Shown one piece after another: positions 12,870 through 22,081 of a stretch of 64,000 nt of DNA. Made by a program: the position numbers and the translations under genes. Within the stretch, counting starts at the first letter, position 1. Each line of letters starts with the position of its first letter. The notes below the pieces were generated by a model, which saw only the letters and a list, made by a program, of their open reading frames with translations, was not told the origin of the DNA and ran no database searches. This DNA is from Paraphysomonas bandaiensis (Eukaryota; Chrysophyceae): positions 186,001 through 250,000 of the forward strand of contig CBFFRP010000263.1 of assembly GCA_965644295.1 (NCBI GenBank), written 5' to 3'.

Positions 12870-13207
12870 GACTGCGGGTGAATATACAAGTGTAATGAAT
12901 TACTGTTAGGAATGTATGTCTTAAGGTGTATACAACTAAAAAGTTTAATATAGCTGTGAGATGTGGCAGCATGTGGACGATACATATGGTCGATATTTTT
13001 ATATATTCCAGATTTTTAGCTATGCTGTATTCTCAAACAACGAAAAAGGTCGATTTTTTGCCTGGTCGACTAATGTACATACATACAGCAGGTTCCTACC
13101 TACAGTACATCAGTGTATTGATGATCCCATTTAAGGGTGAATCTTACCAAGTTGCATCAACAGACACCACCATGCATCGCTAGTTATTTACCCATTCCGT
13201 CTCAGAT
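12870..13207. promoter_or_regulatory. Divergent intergenic region, CDIPT / sulfotransferase
   Basis: 338 bp between head-to-head start codons, AT-rich, with a ttatatattcc stretch at 12997-13007 and short inverted gtcgac-type motifs near 13050 and 13064. No gene seen. Presumed shared promoter region. Confidence 0.4.
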
Positions 13208-14464
13208 ATGAGCAGGATGTTAGGAATTACGTTTTTAGTGTTGCTATGTGTGCTTACTACCTGCCAGCGTGCTTGTGATAAGTACGATGAATTACGAGAG
13301 GCCTCTCTGCCTATAGTTAAGAGGCCGAAGCCAGATAAGTCAAGTGCGATTGGAAGAATATTTGCTAGGTTAGATAAAGTAAATGCAACAAAACATTGGG
13401 ATAAATCACTCCCGATGCCTTACTATCGTTGGGAATGCACCTCAGAAAGTCTTACTGGGAAGCTATGTATATGGATGATGCCCTACGCTTACCTTGTGGG
13501 TATGTCTAAATGCGGGACCACAGCACTTTGCAACAAATTGGAACTCTATCCTCAGATAAAGTTCTATTACACTAAGGAGGTAAATATCTTTTCTAAACAC
13601 CCTCTGGATGATTATTGGTCGGAATTTGAAGGAAAGGTGGTGGAGAGAAGCACCACGATGAATGATCTCGGAAAGTATTGGTTCGATTGTAGTGGTGGAA
13701 CCTACCGAGATTTAAATGCGGCGGCATACTTAAGAAAATATAGTCCTCACACAAAGCTTTTGTTCATTGTCCGAGATCCTTGGCAGAAGCTAGGCTCTTA
13801 TCTGACTATGCTGCACCGGGATGGCAAGTATGCACAGGATTATGTGCGACTAAAGAGAGGATTTCAGCAGATGTACAGGTCTCTGCAACATAGTGAGTCT
13901 CTGAATAGTGCGAAACGCTATGAATCCAGTGTGATAAAGGAGATAGCTTCTCACCCAGTGGTGGGACAGTTCTTGTTTGCAGAGAAGATGATATATTGGC
14001 ATGCTGCATTCGGTACACATCGATTGTTGGTGCTTGATAGCTATGATCTTGAAACTTCTCCTAGAGCAACAATGGTTACTATTGAGAGGTATTTGAGACT
14101 CCCACACAAAAACTTCAGTGATGTTCAACTGTATGGCACGTCTCACAACACAATACGGCCTCTACACGATAGTGGGACTACTTCTAAACCAGAGTCTTCC
14201 GAGGTCGAAGGACTAGATACAACTGCGTATAAACAATTCATATCAAAAGGAAAATTTAAGGTATCACAAGATCCTCTGGGGAAAATTCGTGCAGAGAAAG
14301 CTATGCATCCTAATGCGAGTGGAGCTTCCTTACGAATTCACCCTCCGTATAAGCTAAAAGACAAGGACCTACTCCTGTACACGGAAAAGATATTTGACCC
14401 ATCACTATGCTTGTTTGAAAAGCTATTTAATAAATCTATATTTTTATCGGATCACAAGCATTAG
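13208..14464 (+). CDS. Carbohydrate sulfotransferase (Golgi/ER type II, CHST15-like)
   Basis: Single-exon gene of 418 residues, one of the few here without introns. An N-terminal hydrophobic segment (LGITFLVLLCVLTTC) is a signal peptide or signal anchor, so the catalytic domain faces the secretory lumen. The 5'-phosphosulfate loop is YLVGMSKCGTTALCNKL (about residues 95-111), with the Lys-Cys-Gly-Thr-Thr that binds PAPS. The 3'-phosphate site is LLFIVRDPWQKLGSYL (about 184-199), with Arg and the downstream Ser. HTKLLFIVRDP and the Cys-rich C-terminus (FDPSLCLFEKLF) resemble GalNAc4S-6-O-sulfotransferase and heparan-sulfate 3-O-sulfotransferase relatives. The exact acceptor sugar cannot be read from sequence. 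Absence of introns could mean a retroposed ancestor. Confidence 0.85.
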   Translation: MSRMLGITFLVLLCVLTTCQRACDKYDELREASLPIVKRPKPDKSSAIGRIFARLDKVNATKHWDKSLPMPYYRWECTSESLTGKLCIWMMPYAYLVGMSKCGTTALCNKLELYPQIKFYYTKEVNIFSKHPLDDYWSEFEGKVVERSTTMNDLGKYWFDCSGGTYRDLNAAAYLRKYSPHTKLLFIVRDPWQKLGSYLTMLHRDGKYAQDYVRLKRGFQQMYRSLQHSESLNSAKRYESSVIKEIASHPVVGQFLFAEKMIYWHAAFGTHRLLVLDSYDLETSPRATMVTIERYLRLPHKNFSDVQLYGTSHNTIRPLHDSGTTSKPESSEVEGLDTTAYKQFISKGKFKVSQDPLGKIRAEKAMHPNASGASLRIHPPYKLKDKDLLLYTEKIFDPSLCLFEKLFNKSIFLSDHKH

Positions 14465-14491
14465 TTTGAGATATAGACAGGAGTTTTAATA

Positions 14492-14560
14492 ATTCAGCAT
14501 GTAAGAAGAAAGAAGTATTAGGATTCAGCATGTAAGAAGAAAGAAGTATTAGGATTCAGC
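14492..14560. repeat. 31-bp tandem duplication in sulfotransferase 3' flank
   Basis: The 31-bp unit starting attcagcatgtaagaag is present twice with no mismatches, followed by the first bases of a third copy, starting 28 bp after the stop codon. It looks like a recent local duplication, probably within the 3' UTR. Confidence 0.9.
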
Positions 14561-14592
14561 TTAACACAAGATAGTATCTTTGAGTTATAATG

Positions 14593-14790
14593 TTTCAATG
14601 AAATATATTATAAACTGAATTAGAGAGAGTATCGGTTGAAGATACATGATCGTCATCGTAGCGATCGTCATTATCAGTTACACTTCTAAGTATTCCGTTG
14701 TGCATGATAGTTATGTTTTGTATATTCATATTTTCTCACTTTACTGTGTTTATCACTTACATTCTAATAATCACAACGTTGTTTTACTGT
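14593..14790 (-). repeat. Dispersed repeat copy B (GACGATCGT core)
   Basis: Read on the minus strand it matches the copy at 47450-47660 over about 190 bp: ttgtgattattag, a spacer, aacataactatcat, cacaacgga, then tgacgatcgctacgatgacgatca, gtatcttcaac, ctaattcagtt and atatttca. Substitutions and small indels show the copies are old. Confidence 0.75.
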
Positions 14791-15023
14791 TACTAAGATC
14801 AATTCTTTATTAGAAGCAATAGTTATGGATTATGTCAATCGGTATTACATATGATGTGACTTGTACCAATGGCGAATGTACAAATAACCAGTAACCTATA
14901 CATTATACACCAATAAAGACTAATTGAAATATTAATTTATAACCGCGAAACAGTACATTAAATTAACAAAGAAATAATACCTAAGTGACACAAAAACATA
15001 TACATTACTTGCACACTCCGTAT

Positions 15024-15424
15024 TCAAGCATGATTGAGGTTGGTTTCATATAACGTGGACTTCTTCAAGAGCCATAGCAGCAACCGACGCACAGTATTCA
15101 GATAATTCATCTCATGTGCAATCTCCTACAAAGAAGATATTCAAATGTCATAAAGCTTTCAGTAGCATGAGTCTTACAAGAATTCCACGGTTCATATCTT
15201 CAAGTTTCAGTTTCTTGTTTGGTCTGGGAAAAATATCTCCGCACGGCTCACCAGTAATCATAGAGTGTCCCCTCTTTTTAATGTTCTGTCGCACTTTATA
15301 TCTAAATAATATTAACTGACGATATATGTCACACCGATTCGTGATACCTGGCAATGGCTCTTATCTTCCACAGTGGAGTGGACGGAATAAGTACCTTAAA
15401 AGAATGCGGTTTGTGTGATTTCAT
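15024..15424 (-). CDS. Small basic protein of unknown function, 100 aa
   Basis: Three exons, 15424-15348, 15301-15178 and 15125-15024, join with matching phases (2, then 0) and canonical GT-AG sites into exactly 101 codons including stop. The protein starts MKSHKPHSFKVLIPS, contains a basic region with ARYKVRQNIKKRG, a single Cys in GEPCGDIF, RPNKKLKLEDMNRGILEIAH, and a hydrophobic amphipathic helix VRRLLLWLLKK near the end. I do not recognise the family. Size, strong positive charge and a divergent arrangement with mitochondrial HSPE1 would suit a mitochondrial small protein such as a mitoribosomal or assembly factor, but this is only inference. The AT-rich 3' flank contains another gene-free segment (14791-15023). 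Confidence 0.65.
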
Positions 15425-15824
15425 TCCTGATTATAAACTCTCAATCAGTGCGAATAAACTTGGTAACTGCAGGATACGTTATCACTAAATGTTCATATCT
15501 CAAGTCCAGAGGAAGCTGTCAAGCTGAGCTAGGAGTGTGTGTGTTCTACTCCCTCGATCTTCGCTGTTTTGTCTATGGATTAACTGTACAGAACATTCTC
15601 CTACACATGTATATAGGTACACCCGTATACATTGTATAGATGCTGTAGTCCCCGGTTCGAGAAGACATGAGGAGCAGCAGCATCGCAATTGTTCCAGAAG
15701 TGCAGACAGTGATCTCTGTATGTGTTTGTGGTCACAGCATGCGGAATACACGCATATATAATCCAGACACCACTGCACAGTTAAGGCATTTACACTTGAA
15801 TTCGTTCAAATCCATAACATCAAC
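15425..15824. promoter_or_regulatory. Divergent promoter region, unknown small gene / HSPE1
   Basis: 400 bp between two start codons on opposite strands. No coding sequence is evident, although a GGTTCGA sequence at 15651-15657 mimics a tRNA T-loop without a cloverleaf. No heat-shock element could be confirmed by eye. Confidence 0.4.
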
Positions 15825-16230
15825 ATGGTAGGTTGCATATGGTGTTATATTGATGCATTATTGACTAGTGTCGCAGTCTCTCGCCCGTAAATTGCTTCCT
15901 CTTGCTGACCGTGTCTTAGTAAGACGCATCCTCCCTCAGACTAAGGTACACATGCACATATACCCACCATACGCCTTGCTCGTATCTAACACATCATTAT
16001 AGACGGCTGGTGGTATTCTTCTTCCTGAGTCCAAGATTGCCAAGTCAAGTGAAGGCGAGGTGCTGTCTGTGGGTCCAGGATACAGAGCTCACAATGGAGA
16101 TCTTGTCGCCCCCTCCGTTTCTGCTGGTGATAAGGTGCTGCTCCCTGAATTTGGTGGAGTTCACCTGAAATCTGAAGGCGAGGAGATTTATCTTTTCCGT
16201 AACGACGAGATTCTTGCAAAAATCGAGTAA
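15825..16230 (+). CDS. HSPE1: 10-kDa heat-shock protein, mitochondrial co-chaperonin (GroES)
   Basis: Three coding exons, 15825-15827, 15877-15945 and 16003-16230, give 99 residues against about 102 in vertebrates. The first coding exon appears to hold only the ATG (ATG|GTAGGT), joined to TCTCTCGCC after a cag acceptor. The protein begins MSLARKLLPLADRVLVRRILPQTK, then TAGGILLPESKIAKSSEGEV, VLSVGPGYR, VGDKVLLP-type AGDKVLLPEFGG and an end RNDEILAKIE. These are the GroES mobile-loop and roof regions; the protein caps the Hsp60 chamber in the mitochondrial matrix. The match covers the full length. Confidence 0.95.
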
Positions 16231-16561
16231 TTTGTTAGTGGGGTTAGGTAGTTGGTCTGTTGGAAATAATAGTGCACCTTGTATTTTTCATACGACGACA
16301 GGCTCCCGCCATAGTATAATAATTTGAGAAGAAGTAGTAAAATATTTAAGTCATAATTTGTGAAGAAATAGAATTTGATTGCACTATTGTTAGCAGACGC
16401 TGTATGGGTGACATCCATACGTAGTCAACAGATTCCTATATATATTGTTCACTACTGAATCACAACATATACAATAATATTTTGATGGATGTAAATATAT
16501 TGCTGGTTAAGATCTCTCACTAGTTTATTACGATATAAACGATTGCCCCATTTCGAGAGCG
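16231..16561. other. HSPE1 3' flank
   Basis: About 330 bp of AT-rich sequence between the HSPE1 stop and the retrotransposon target duplication. No gene or repeat noticed. Confidence 0.5.
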
Positions 16562-16566
16562 TACCC
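16562..16566. repeat. Left target-site duplication TACCC
   Basis: TACCC directly abuts the left LTR and recurs directly after the right LTR at 22077-22081. A 5-bp duplication is what copia-type integrases make. Confidence 0.9.
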
Positions 16567-16887
16567 TATTGACTAAAGACCATTTTCAGATGATTAAGAT
16601 CGTTGTAAGAGAAGTTTAAGTTAGTCAAACTAGATAGATTACTTTATTATGATTGTATACACAATTGTGTGTGTTGTCATGTAGCACATGTCAACAACAT
16701 GATAAATTATTTCGTTCATGTTAACCACTGCTCAACTTCCGTATCTTGAATCGTCATGATATAATACTTCAGTTTCACAGTTATAGCTATATAGCACCTT
16801 TTGACTATTGACTACGTATTACTGTTTTTCACATTGTATTTAACGTATTCTACAGTACTATCTTAGAGAACCATACGTATTCCAACA
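16567..16887 (-). repeat. 3' LTR of the copia element
   Basis: 321 bp, identical by eye to 21756-22076. In element orientation it begins TGTTGGAATACG, contains a TATATAGC promoter-like segment and an AATAAAG polyadenylation-type signal, and ends CTTTAGTCAATA. Confidence 0.95.
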
Positions 16888-16896
16888 CTCCTCCTC
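16888..16896 (-). other. Polypurine tract
   Basis: GAGGAGGAG on the minus strand lies immediately upstream of the 3' LTR, the standard position for plus-strand priming. The remnant at 62941-62951 has the related tgagtgggag in the same place. Confidence 0.85.
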
Positions 16897-17053
16897 AATG
16901 TAGAAACGAGTAATCGTCATTATACTGCAGCTATATATATCATCTAGTCATCTTAGGATAAAACGGATGTGAAAATCTTCATAAAGATACTGTGAACATC
17001 ACACTTCGCTGTAACACAGTTATGTGGGATTCTTACCCACTAAAAACACACCC

Positions 17054-20000
17054 TTAACCTTTCTTGAACCGCTTCTTCTGATTCTTCTCAACTTCATTTG
17101 AAATGCTCCTCTTTTCCCCTGTGATAGTTTCTTCATGGAGTTTAAAGAGCTTTGTAGATAACGCTTTTGTAAATATGTCGGCCGCCATATCCTTAGTCGA
17201 TACATGAATCAATCTGGCTGTAGGAAACCTTCCATTTACGTGTTCCCGAACCCAGTGGTACTTTATCTGAATATGTTTTGATCTTTTGTGATAGACTGGA
17301 TTTTCTGACAGATCTTTTGCACTCTTGCTGTCCATGAAGAATGGGGTTGGCTTCGTCAATGCGAGTCCTAGCTCTCGTAACACCCCCCGTAGCCACACCA
17401 GTTCTTGCATGGCCGCATATTCAGCCATATACTCGGACTCCATACTGGAAGTTGCAACTGTAGTCTGCAGTTTGGACTGCCATGCGATTGCTCCAGCACA
17501 TAAGAATACAATATAACCGGTAGTTGAACGTCTCGTTAGTATATCACCTGCCCAGTCCGCATCACTAAATACATGTAAATCAAACTTACTCCCACTGAAT
17601 TTGATTCCTTTGCTGGTGGTGCCTCTCAAATATTTCAATAAATGAATAGCTAAACGACACGATGCGTATGTAGGATTACTGCTGTATCTCGATAGTAATC
17701 CGATTGCATAGGCGAGATCTGGTCTTGTGTGGAGTGCGAGATACAGGATTGCTCCAATAATACTACGATACGGAAATTTTGAGACCCAGTCCTCCTGTTC
17801 TGATGTAAGTTCCCGTTCTGCAGCTAGTAGTTCTTGTGCATTTGATGGCAACGGAGCTTCCTTATTCTTTCTACTGTTTCCCATGACATGGTTGAATTTC
17901 TGAATCACTTTCTCCGCATACTGTGATTGATCTAGTTTGAACCAGTCTTCGCCTCTCGTGATTCGAATATTTAGGAAACTTTGGCACTCTCCCATGTCCC
18001 TCATTTCAAACGTTTGGCAGAACTTGTTCTTGACAAAAACAAGGAATTCAAAATCCACAGATGCGATTATGATGTCATCTACATACAGGAGTAATAACGT
18101 AAGTTTGCCTTGGTGCCAACGATAATATAAGCAGGTATCTAACACGCATGATCTAAACTGCATTGACTTTATGAATTTATCGATGTGGCGATTCCACTGA
18201 CGCGGTGAGGCTCGTAAACCATATAGTGCTTTGATGAGTTTAAAACACCATCCATTGCTGAGCTCCTCATCTGGAGGTGGGTACATGTAGACATCTTCAT
18301 CTAAATTTGCATAACAAAATGCAGAACTGACATCAAGCTGGTGTACATGCATATGGAACATAAAAGCAATTGCAATCACGAGCCTGATAGTTATCCCTTT
18401 GACAACCGGTGCAAATGTAGATGGCTCCTCCTCAGTTTTCTCCTGAAGATTTCCTAGTGCGACTAGTCGAGCTTTATACTTCTGTATGTTGCCTAGTATG
18501 TCACGCTTGAGTTTGTGAACATACTTACATCTGATTAATTTGACCCCAGATGGTCGACGTACTATCTTCAAAACGCCTCTTCGTAAAAGAGCTTTCTTCT
18601 CTATTCGTCTGGCTGTTCTCCATTCTTCCGCTTGAGGGGACCTCTCCGCCTCTAGAAAACTGTTCGGTTCATGGACGTGTTTATTCTCAGTACTCTCCTC
18701 TGAATCCATGACATTTACATCGGCATCCATTACCTCTATCATGTTAATTTCTCCTAACACTGAAGCATTAGCTAGCCTCCTCCGTAAACGCTTACGTTTC
18801 TCTGCATCCCTTTTAGATACTCTCTGTAGGGTATTAGTACTGTTAGAATTTATAGTATCAGTATATTCAGGTACTCCCTGTTTTACTGCTCGATCAGGTT
18901 CTCCCTGAGCTGCATCTGCATCAAGTACTCCTTGAGTCATATCTTCATCAGGTGCTCCCTGACTAATACCATGGTTAACTAGCTGCTCCTGATGGCTCTC
19001 AGGTGCTGGGATAGTGGACGTACTCCGTCCATCAGTGGTACTAGAAGCGTCCCTCGTTCCCGTATATCCCGTGTATCCAGGCGTATTCCTTGTCATTACC
19101 TGAACATCTTCTATATGTATGGGTACCTTCTGCTCAATGTGGGTTCTCCCCGCAGTTACAAGTGACCGATAACCAACAATGACACCCTTTCTTTCTACCA
19201 CTCTGGTGGTCTTGTACAACAGCCCGTCTTCATCGTCTATGTGAAAAGTCTTCACGAGATGCTGATAATCATTCACCGTCTTTGGTCTAGGTGCTGTTCG
19301 TACTCGAAGAGCGTCGATTTCTGCGTAATATTCTTCGGTGCGGGAAGGTATACTCTCATCTGTGAGTATGTGTACACACGTAATTACCTTATCGGTTGCT
19401 GGGAGATACACCTGGTATCCAACTTTATCTTCCGAATATCCCACTAGGTATCCAATCTTTGATTTATCGTCCCAGTCCTTTCGCCTGTCCGCCTTAGGTG
19501 TCAATATATAAGTTTTGCACCCCCATACTCTAAAATATTTCAAACTGGGTGGCTGACCCGTGACATACTCATATGGGGACATGTATCCTCTGTCCGTCCT
19601 TGTAGGGAGTCTGATCAGTGTATAGCGAGCAGCATGATACGCGTCTAACCAGAATGGAACCGGTAGGCCTGACTGCAACAACATCGCCAACGCCATCTCT
19701 GATGCAGTCCTGAATTTTCGCTCCTCTACTGCATTCATTTCCGGACTATCTGTTGAAGACCAAGTATGTTTGTAGCAGCCTTGTGATCTCAAATAGCTCC
19801 TAAGTTCTTGATTTATGAGTTCTCCAGCTCCATCAGCGTGGTAGTGGTCCACTCTCAGCTTATATTGCCTAATCTCTCCTTCGAACACCTCTCTAAAAAA
19901 CTGAATCACTTCTTCTTTAGTACGCTGGTTTACGCCTTTTACCCAGAACATCCTACTCGGGTGATGAGTTAGTTTGATCACGTAGCGCTCATCACCTCGA

Positions 20001-21817
20001 GCGGGAGTATTCAGAAATACTTGCACATCAGCCGATATGTCCGGCTTGACATCCGTATCCTCCTTTGTGTGAAACGAAACTCTCGTAATCTTTGATCTGG
20101 CACATATGCTACAGAGACAAGATTTTTTTAATGCAGTCTTCGATAGGTGCTTCCTCTGCAGATTTGAGCCCGTGAACAACATCCTTCTATGTGCCTCCGT
20201 TAGAGCCCCTTTGTTGAAATGGCCCATTCTCCTATGCAGCAGTTCCAGCTCGTCCTCACCAGTCCTATCGCTAAGATTTACTTCACAATTACTCGGTGTA
20301 GACACATCTGGAAGCTCCAACAGCTGCTGAGTTGGAACTGCAGTCATTCCATTTTTCATGGGTCCCTCCAGTACCAGCTCACCGGTATTACAGTCATAAA
20401 TTTGGATCCCATACCACACCGTGAATCGATAGCCCATTTCGTTCAGCTTACGTCCGGAGCACAGGCATCGATTGATCTGATCTGAAATTTCTATGTCTCT
20501 CCATGCTCCACGGGAACCCACACTTGTGATATGAATCTCTGATCCCTTCTTAGATCCGTTTATCACCTTTGATGTATTCATATGAGTGTCAAGCATGGTC
20601 ACATCATTCATCAAGAACATTGATGATGAACAGCATGTATCTATGTATGTATAGTGTTCAGCAGTACCAATCATACAACATGTGTCACTTTTATCATATA
20701 TATCAACAGCACAGTCATAAAGCATATTCGCTTCGGACTCCGAGTCAGACTCGGTTCCTCCTCTGCGGATATTCTCGAATGTGAAAACCTTCCCAGATTT
20801 CTGGGGTTTCTTGGTCTTTCCAGTCGAATTTCGGGGACATTCGTTCGCGCGATGGTTTTTGGATTTGCATACTCTGCATCCTGTATATTCCTTACTGCCC
20901 GGTCTTTGTCCCTTCGTTTCCCCCTTTTTCTTCCTACATTGTTCTGTATTATGATTGTGTATTATACCTTTCTTCGAGCAATAAGTGCACTTCCTCTTTG
21001 TAGATACTCTCTCTTTCTTTCGAGGCTTTTCAATATGATTCAGCTCCTCCGTGCTCTTGCGCTTCTTCTCTATGATTTTCCTCCCATACTTGGTGTCGTC
21101 GAACTGTTCGATACGTTTGGATAGCAATTCATATGGTACATCATCGGGCATTAAATACAGGGCATAATTCAAACCGTCATATTCATCACTGATAATTCCC
21201 TCCTTCAGCCTACTAATTTTTGATTCTTCCGTTACCGTTTGGTTATGCGCCTGAAGTTCACGAAGAAGCAGCTCAAAACGCAGTACATACTCTTTCGCGG
21301 TCTCCCCTGGCTTCATCTCGAATGATCCAAACTGAGCAAGCAGAGCACTAATCTTGTTTTGTGTTCCCCCTTCAAAACACGATTTAAGAGTGCTAACCAT
21401 CTCTCTGGCGCTGAACTTATTAACTCTTCCTTCAGCTGCCTTGAACTCCTTGTGCTTCAGATGAAACTTCTGCAGCGCCTTCGGAGATCGCTTCACCGCC
21501 TCTCTGCAGTATGAGTAGGCAATTGCATTCGCCTTCCAATACTTGTCCACCGCTTCTTTGTAGGACTTGGTCTCAAGACTATTCAGGGGTTGAATTCCGA
21601 AATCCTCTTCCTCTGGTGGCCTTTCTAGAGCCACCTCACTCTGCTCCTTTCTCATAAGGAACGTCTCAAAGTCTTCGATCCATTGTTCAACGTTGCTCTC
21701 GTCGAACCATGGAACATCAGCTCTATCCTCCTTCTCTCCTCCGCATTCGCTACCATATTGACTAAAGACCATTTTCAGATGATTAAGATCGTTGTAAGAG
21801 AAGTTTAAGTTAGTCAA
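17054..21817 (-). CDS. Copia Gag-Pol polyprotein, 1587 aa
   Basis: One continuous frame encodes Gag, protease, integrase, reverse transcriptase and RNase H. Gag contains a CCHC knuckle CRVCKSKNHRANEC (about residues 316-329), preceded by a second Cys/His cluster (CTYCSKKG). The protease site reads IDTCCSS (about 392), where D-S/T-G is expected. Integrase has the HHCC finger LLHRRMGHF and CLCSICARSK, then catalytic Asp in SADVQV (about 595), Asp in HADGAGE and Glu in NAVEERK. RT has LDVSSAFCYANLDEDVYM and the catalytic LLYVDDI (about 1242). RNase H has TGYIVFL, SSMESEYMAEYAA and the C-terminal DMAADIFTKAL. The ATG lies inside the 5' LTR, as in yeast Ty1, so Gag reads across the LTR boundary and primer site. 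No internal stop or frameshift. Confidence 0.97.
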   Translation of the reverse strand: MTNLNFSYNDLNHLKMVFSQYGSECGGEKEDRADVPWFDESNVEQWIEDFETFLMRKEQSEVALERPPEEEDFGIQPLNSLETKSYKEAVDKYWKANAIAYSYCREAVKRSPKALQKFHLKHKEFKAAEGRVNKFSAREMVSTLKSCFEGGTQNKISALLAQFGSFEMKPGETAKEYVLRFELLLRELQAHNQTVTEESKISRLKEGIISDEYDGLNYALYLMPDDVPYELLSKRIEQFDDTKYGRKIIEKKRKSTEELNHIEKPRKKERVSTKRKCTYCSKKGIIHNHNTEQCRKKKGETKGQRPGSKEYTGCRVCKSKNHRANECPRNSTGKTKKPQKSGKVFTFENIRRGGTESDSESEANMLYDCAVDIYDKSDTCCMIGTAEHYTYIDTCCSSSMFLMNDVTMLDTHMNTSKVINGSKKGSEIHITSVGSRGAWRDIEISDQINRCLCSGRKLNEMGYRFTVWYGIQIYDCNTGELVLEGPMKNGMTAVPTQQLLELPDVSTPSNCEVNLSDRTGEDELELLHRRMGHFNKGALTEAHRRMLFTGSNLQRKHLSKTALKKSCLCSICARSKITRVSFHTKEDTDVKPDISADVQVFLNTPARGDERYVIKLTHHPSRMFWVKGVNQRTKEEVIQFFREVFEGEIRQYKLRVDHYHADGAGELINQELRSYLRSQGCYKHTWSSTDSPEMNAVEERKFRTASEMALAMLLQSGLPVPFWLDAYHAARYTLIRLPTRTDRGYMSPYEYVTGQPPSLKYFRVWGCKTYILTPKADRRKDWDDKSKIGYLVGYSEDKVGYQVYLPATDKVITCVHILTDESIPSRTEEYYAEIDALRVRTAPRPKTVNDYQHLVKTFHIDDEDGLLYKTTRVVERKGVIVGYRSLVTAGRTHIEQKVPIHIEDVQVMTRNTPGYTGYTGTRDASSTTDGRSTSTIPAPESHQEQLVNHGISQGAPDEDMTQGVLDADAAQGEPDRAVKQGVPEYTDTINSNSTNTLQRVSKRDAEKRKRLRRRLANASVLGEINMIEVMDADVNVMDSEESTENKHVHEPNSFLEAERSPQAEEWRTARRIEKKALLRRGVLKIVRRPSGVKLIRCKYVHKLKRDILGNIQKYKARLVALGNLQEKTEEEPSTFAPVVKGITIRLVIAIAFMFHMHVHQLDVSSAFCYANLDEDVYMYPPPDEELSNGWCFKLIKALYGLRASPRQWNRHIDKFIKSMQFRSCVLDTCLYYRWHQGKLTLLLLYVDDIIIASVDFEFLVFVKNKFCQTFEMRDMGECQSFLNIRITRGEDWFKLDQSQYAEKVIQKFNHVMGNSRKNKEAPLPSNAQELLAAERELTSEQEDWVSKFPYRSIIGAILYLALHTRPDLAYAIGLLSRYSSNPTYASCRLAIHLLKYLRGTTSKGIKFSGSKFDLHVFSDADWAGDILTRRSTTGYIVFLCAGAIAWQSKLQTTVATSSMESEYMAEYAAMQELVWLRGVLRELGLALTKPTPFFMDSKSAKDLSENPVYHKRSKHIQIKYHWVREHVNGRFPTARLIHVSTKDMAADIFTKALSTKLFKLHEETITGEKRSISNEVEKNQKKRFKKG
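21741..21755 (-). other. Putative primer-binding site
   Basis: Directly downstream of the 5' LTR in element orientation is TGGTAGCGAATGCGG. TGGTAGC is complementary to the 3' end of initiator-Met tRNA (GCTACCA), and TGGTAGCG is the beginning of the Ty1 primer site. Complementarity beyond 7-8 nt depends on the host tRNA, which is not in this window. Confidence 0.65.
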
Positions 21818-22076
21818 ACTAGATAGATTACTTTATTATGATTGTATACACAATTGTGTGTGTTGTCATGTAGCACATGTCAACAACATGATAAATTATT
21901 TCGTTCATGTTAACCACTGCTCAACTTCCGTATCTTGAATCGTCATGATATAATACTTCAGTTTCACAGTTATAGCTATATAGCACCTTTTGACTATTGA
22001 CTACGTATTACTGTTTTTCACATTGTATTTAACGTATTCTACAGTACTATCTTAGAGAACCATACGTATTCCAACA
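21756..22076 (-). repeat. 5' LTR of the copia element
   Basis: 321 bp, no difference seen from 16567-16887. Its 3' part (21756-21817) encodes the first residues of Gag, so the same codons are duplicated in the 3' LTR. Confidence 0.95.
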
Positions 22077-22081
22077 TACCC
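22077..22081. repeat. Right target-site duplication TACCC
   Basis: TACCC, identical to 16562-16566, directly after the right LTR. Confidence 0.9.

Larger units (their letters stand above)
16567..22076 (-). mobile_element. Complete Ty1/copia LTR retrotransposon (5.5 kb)
   Basis: A 5510-bp unit bounded by two 321-bp LTRs with no mismatches between them, flanked by TACCC duplications, with a polypurine tract, a primer-site-like sequence and one uninterrupted polyprotein frame. Identical LTRs and an intact frame indicate a recent, possibly still active insertion. It is inserted between HSPE1 and DHX8. LTR ends in element orientation are TGTTGG and CAATA. Protease-integrase-RT-RNase H order places it in Ty1/copia rather than Ty3/gypsy. 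Confidence 0.97.

Noticed and set aside
15640-15680. tRNA gene suggested by GGTTCGA
   Set aside because: No matching acceptor, D or anticodon stems could be drawn around it.
20654-21124. 156-codon + strand frame inside the retrotransposon
   Set aside because: It is antisense to the intact Gag frame and has hydrophobic, arbitrary composition.
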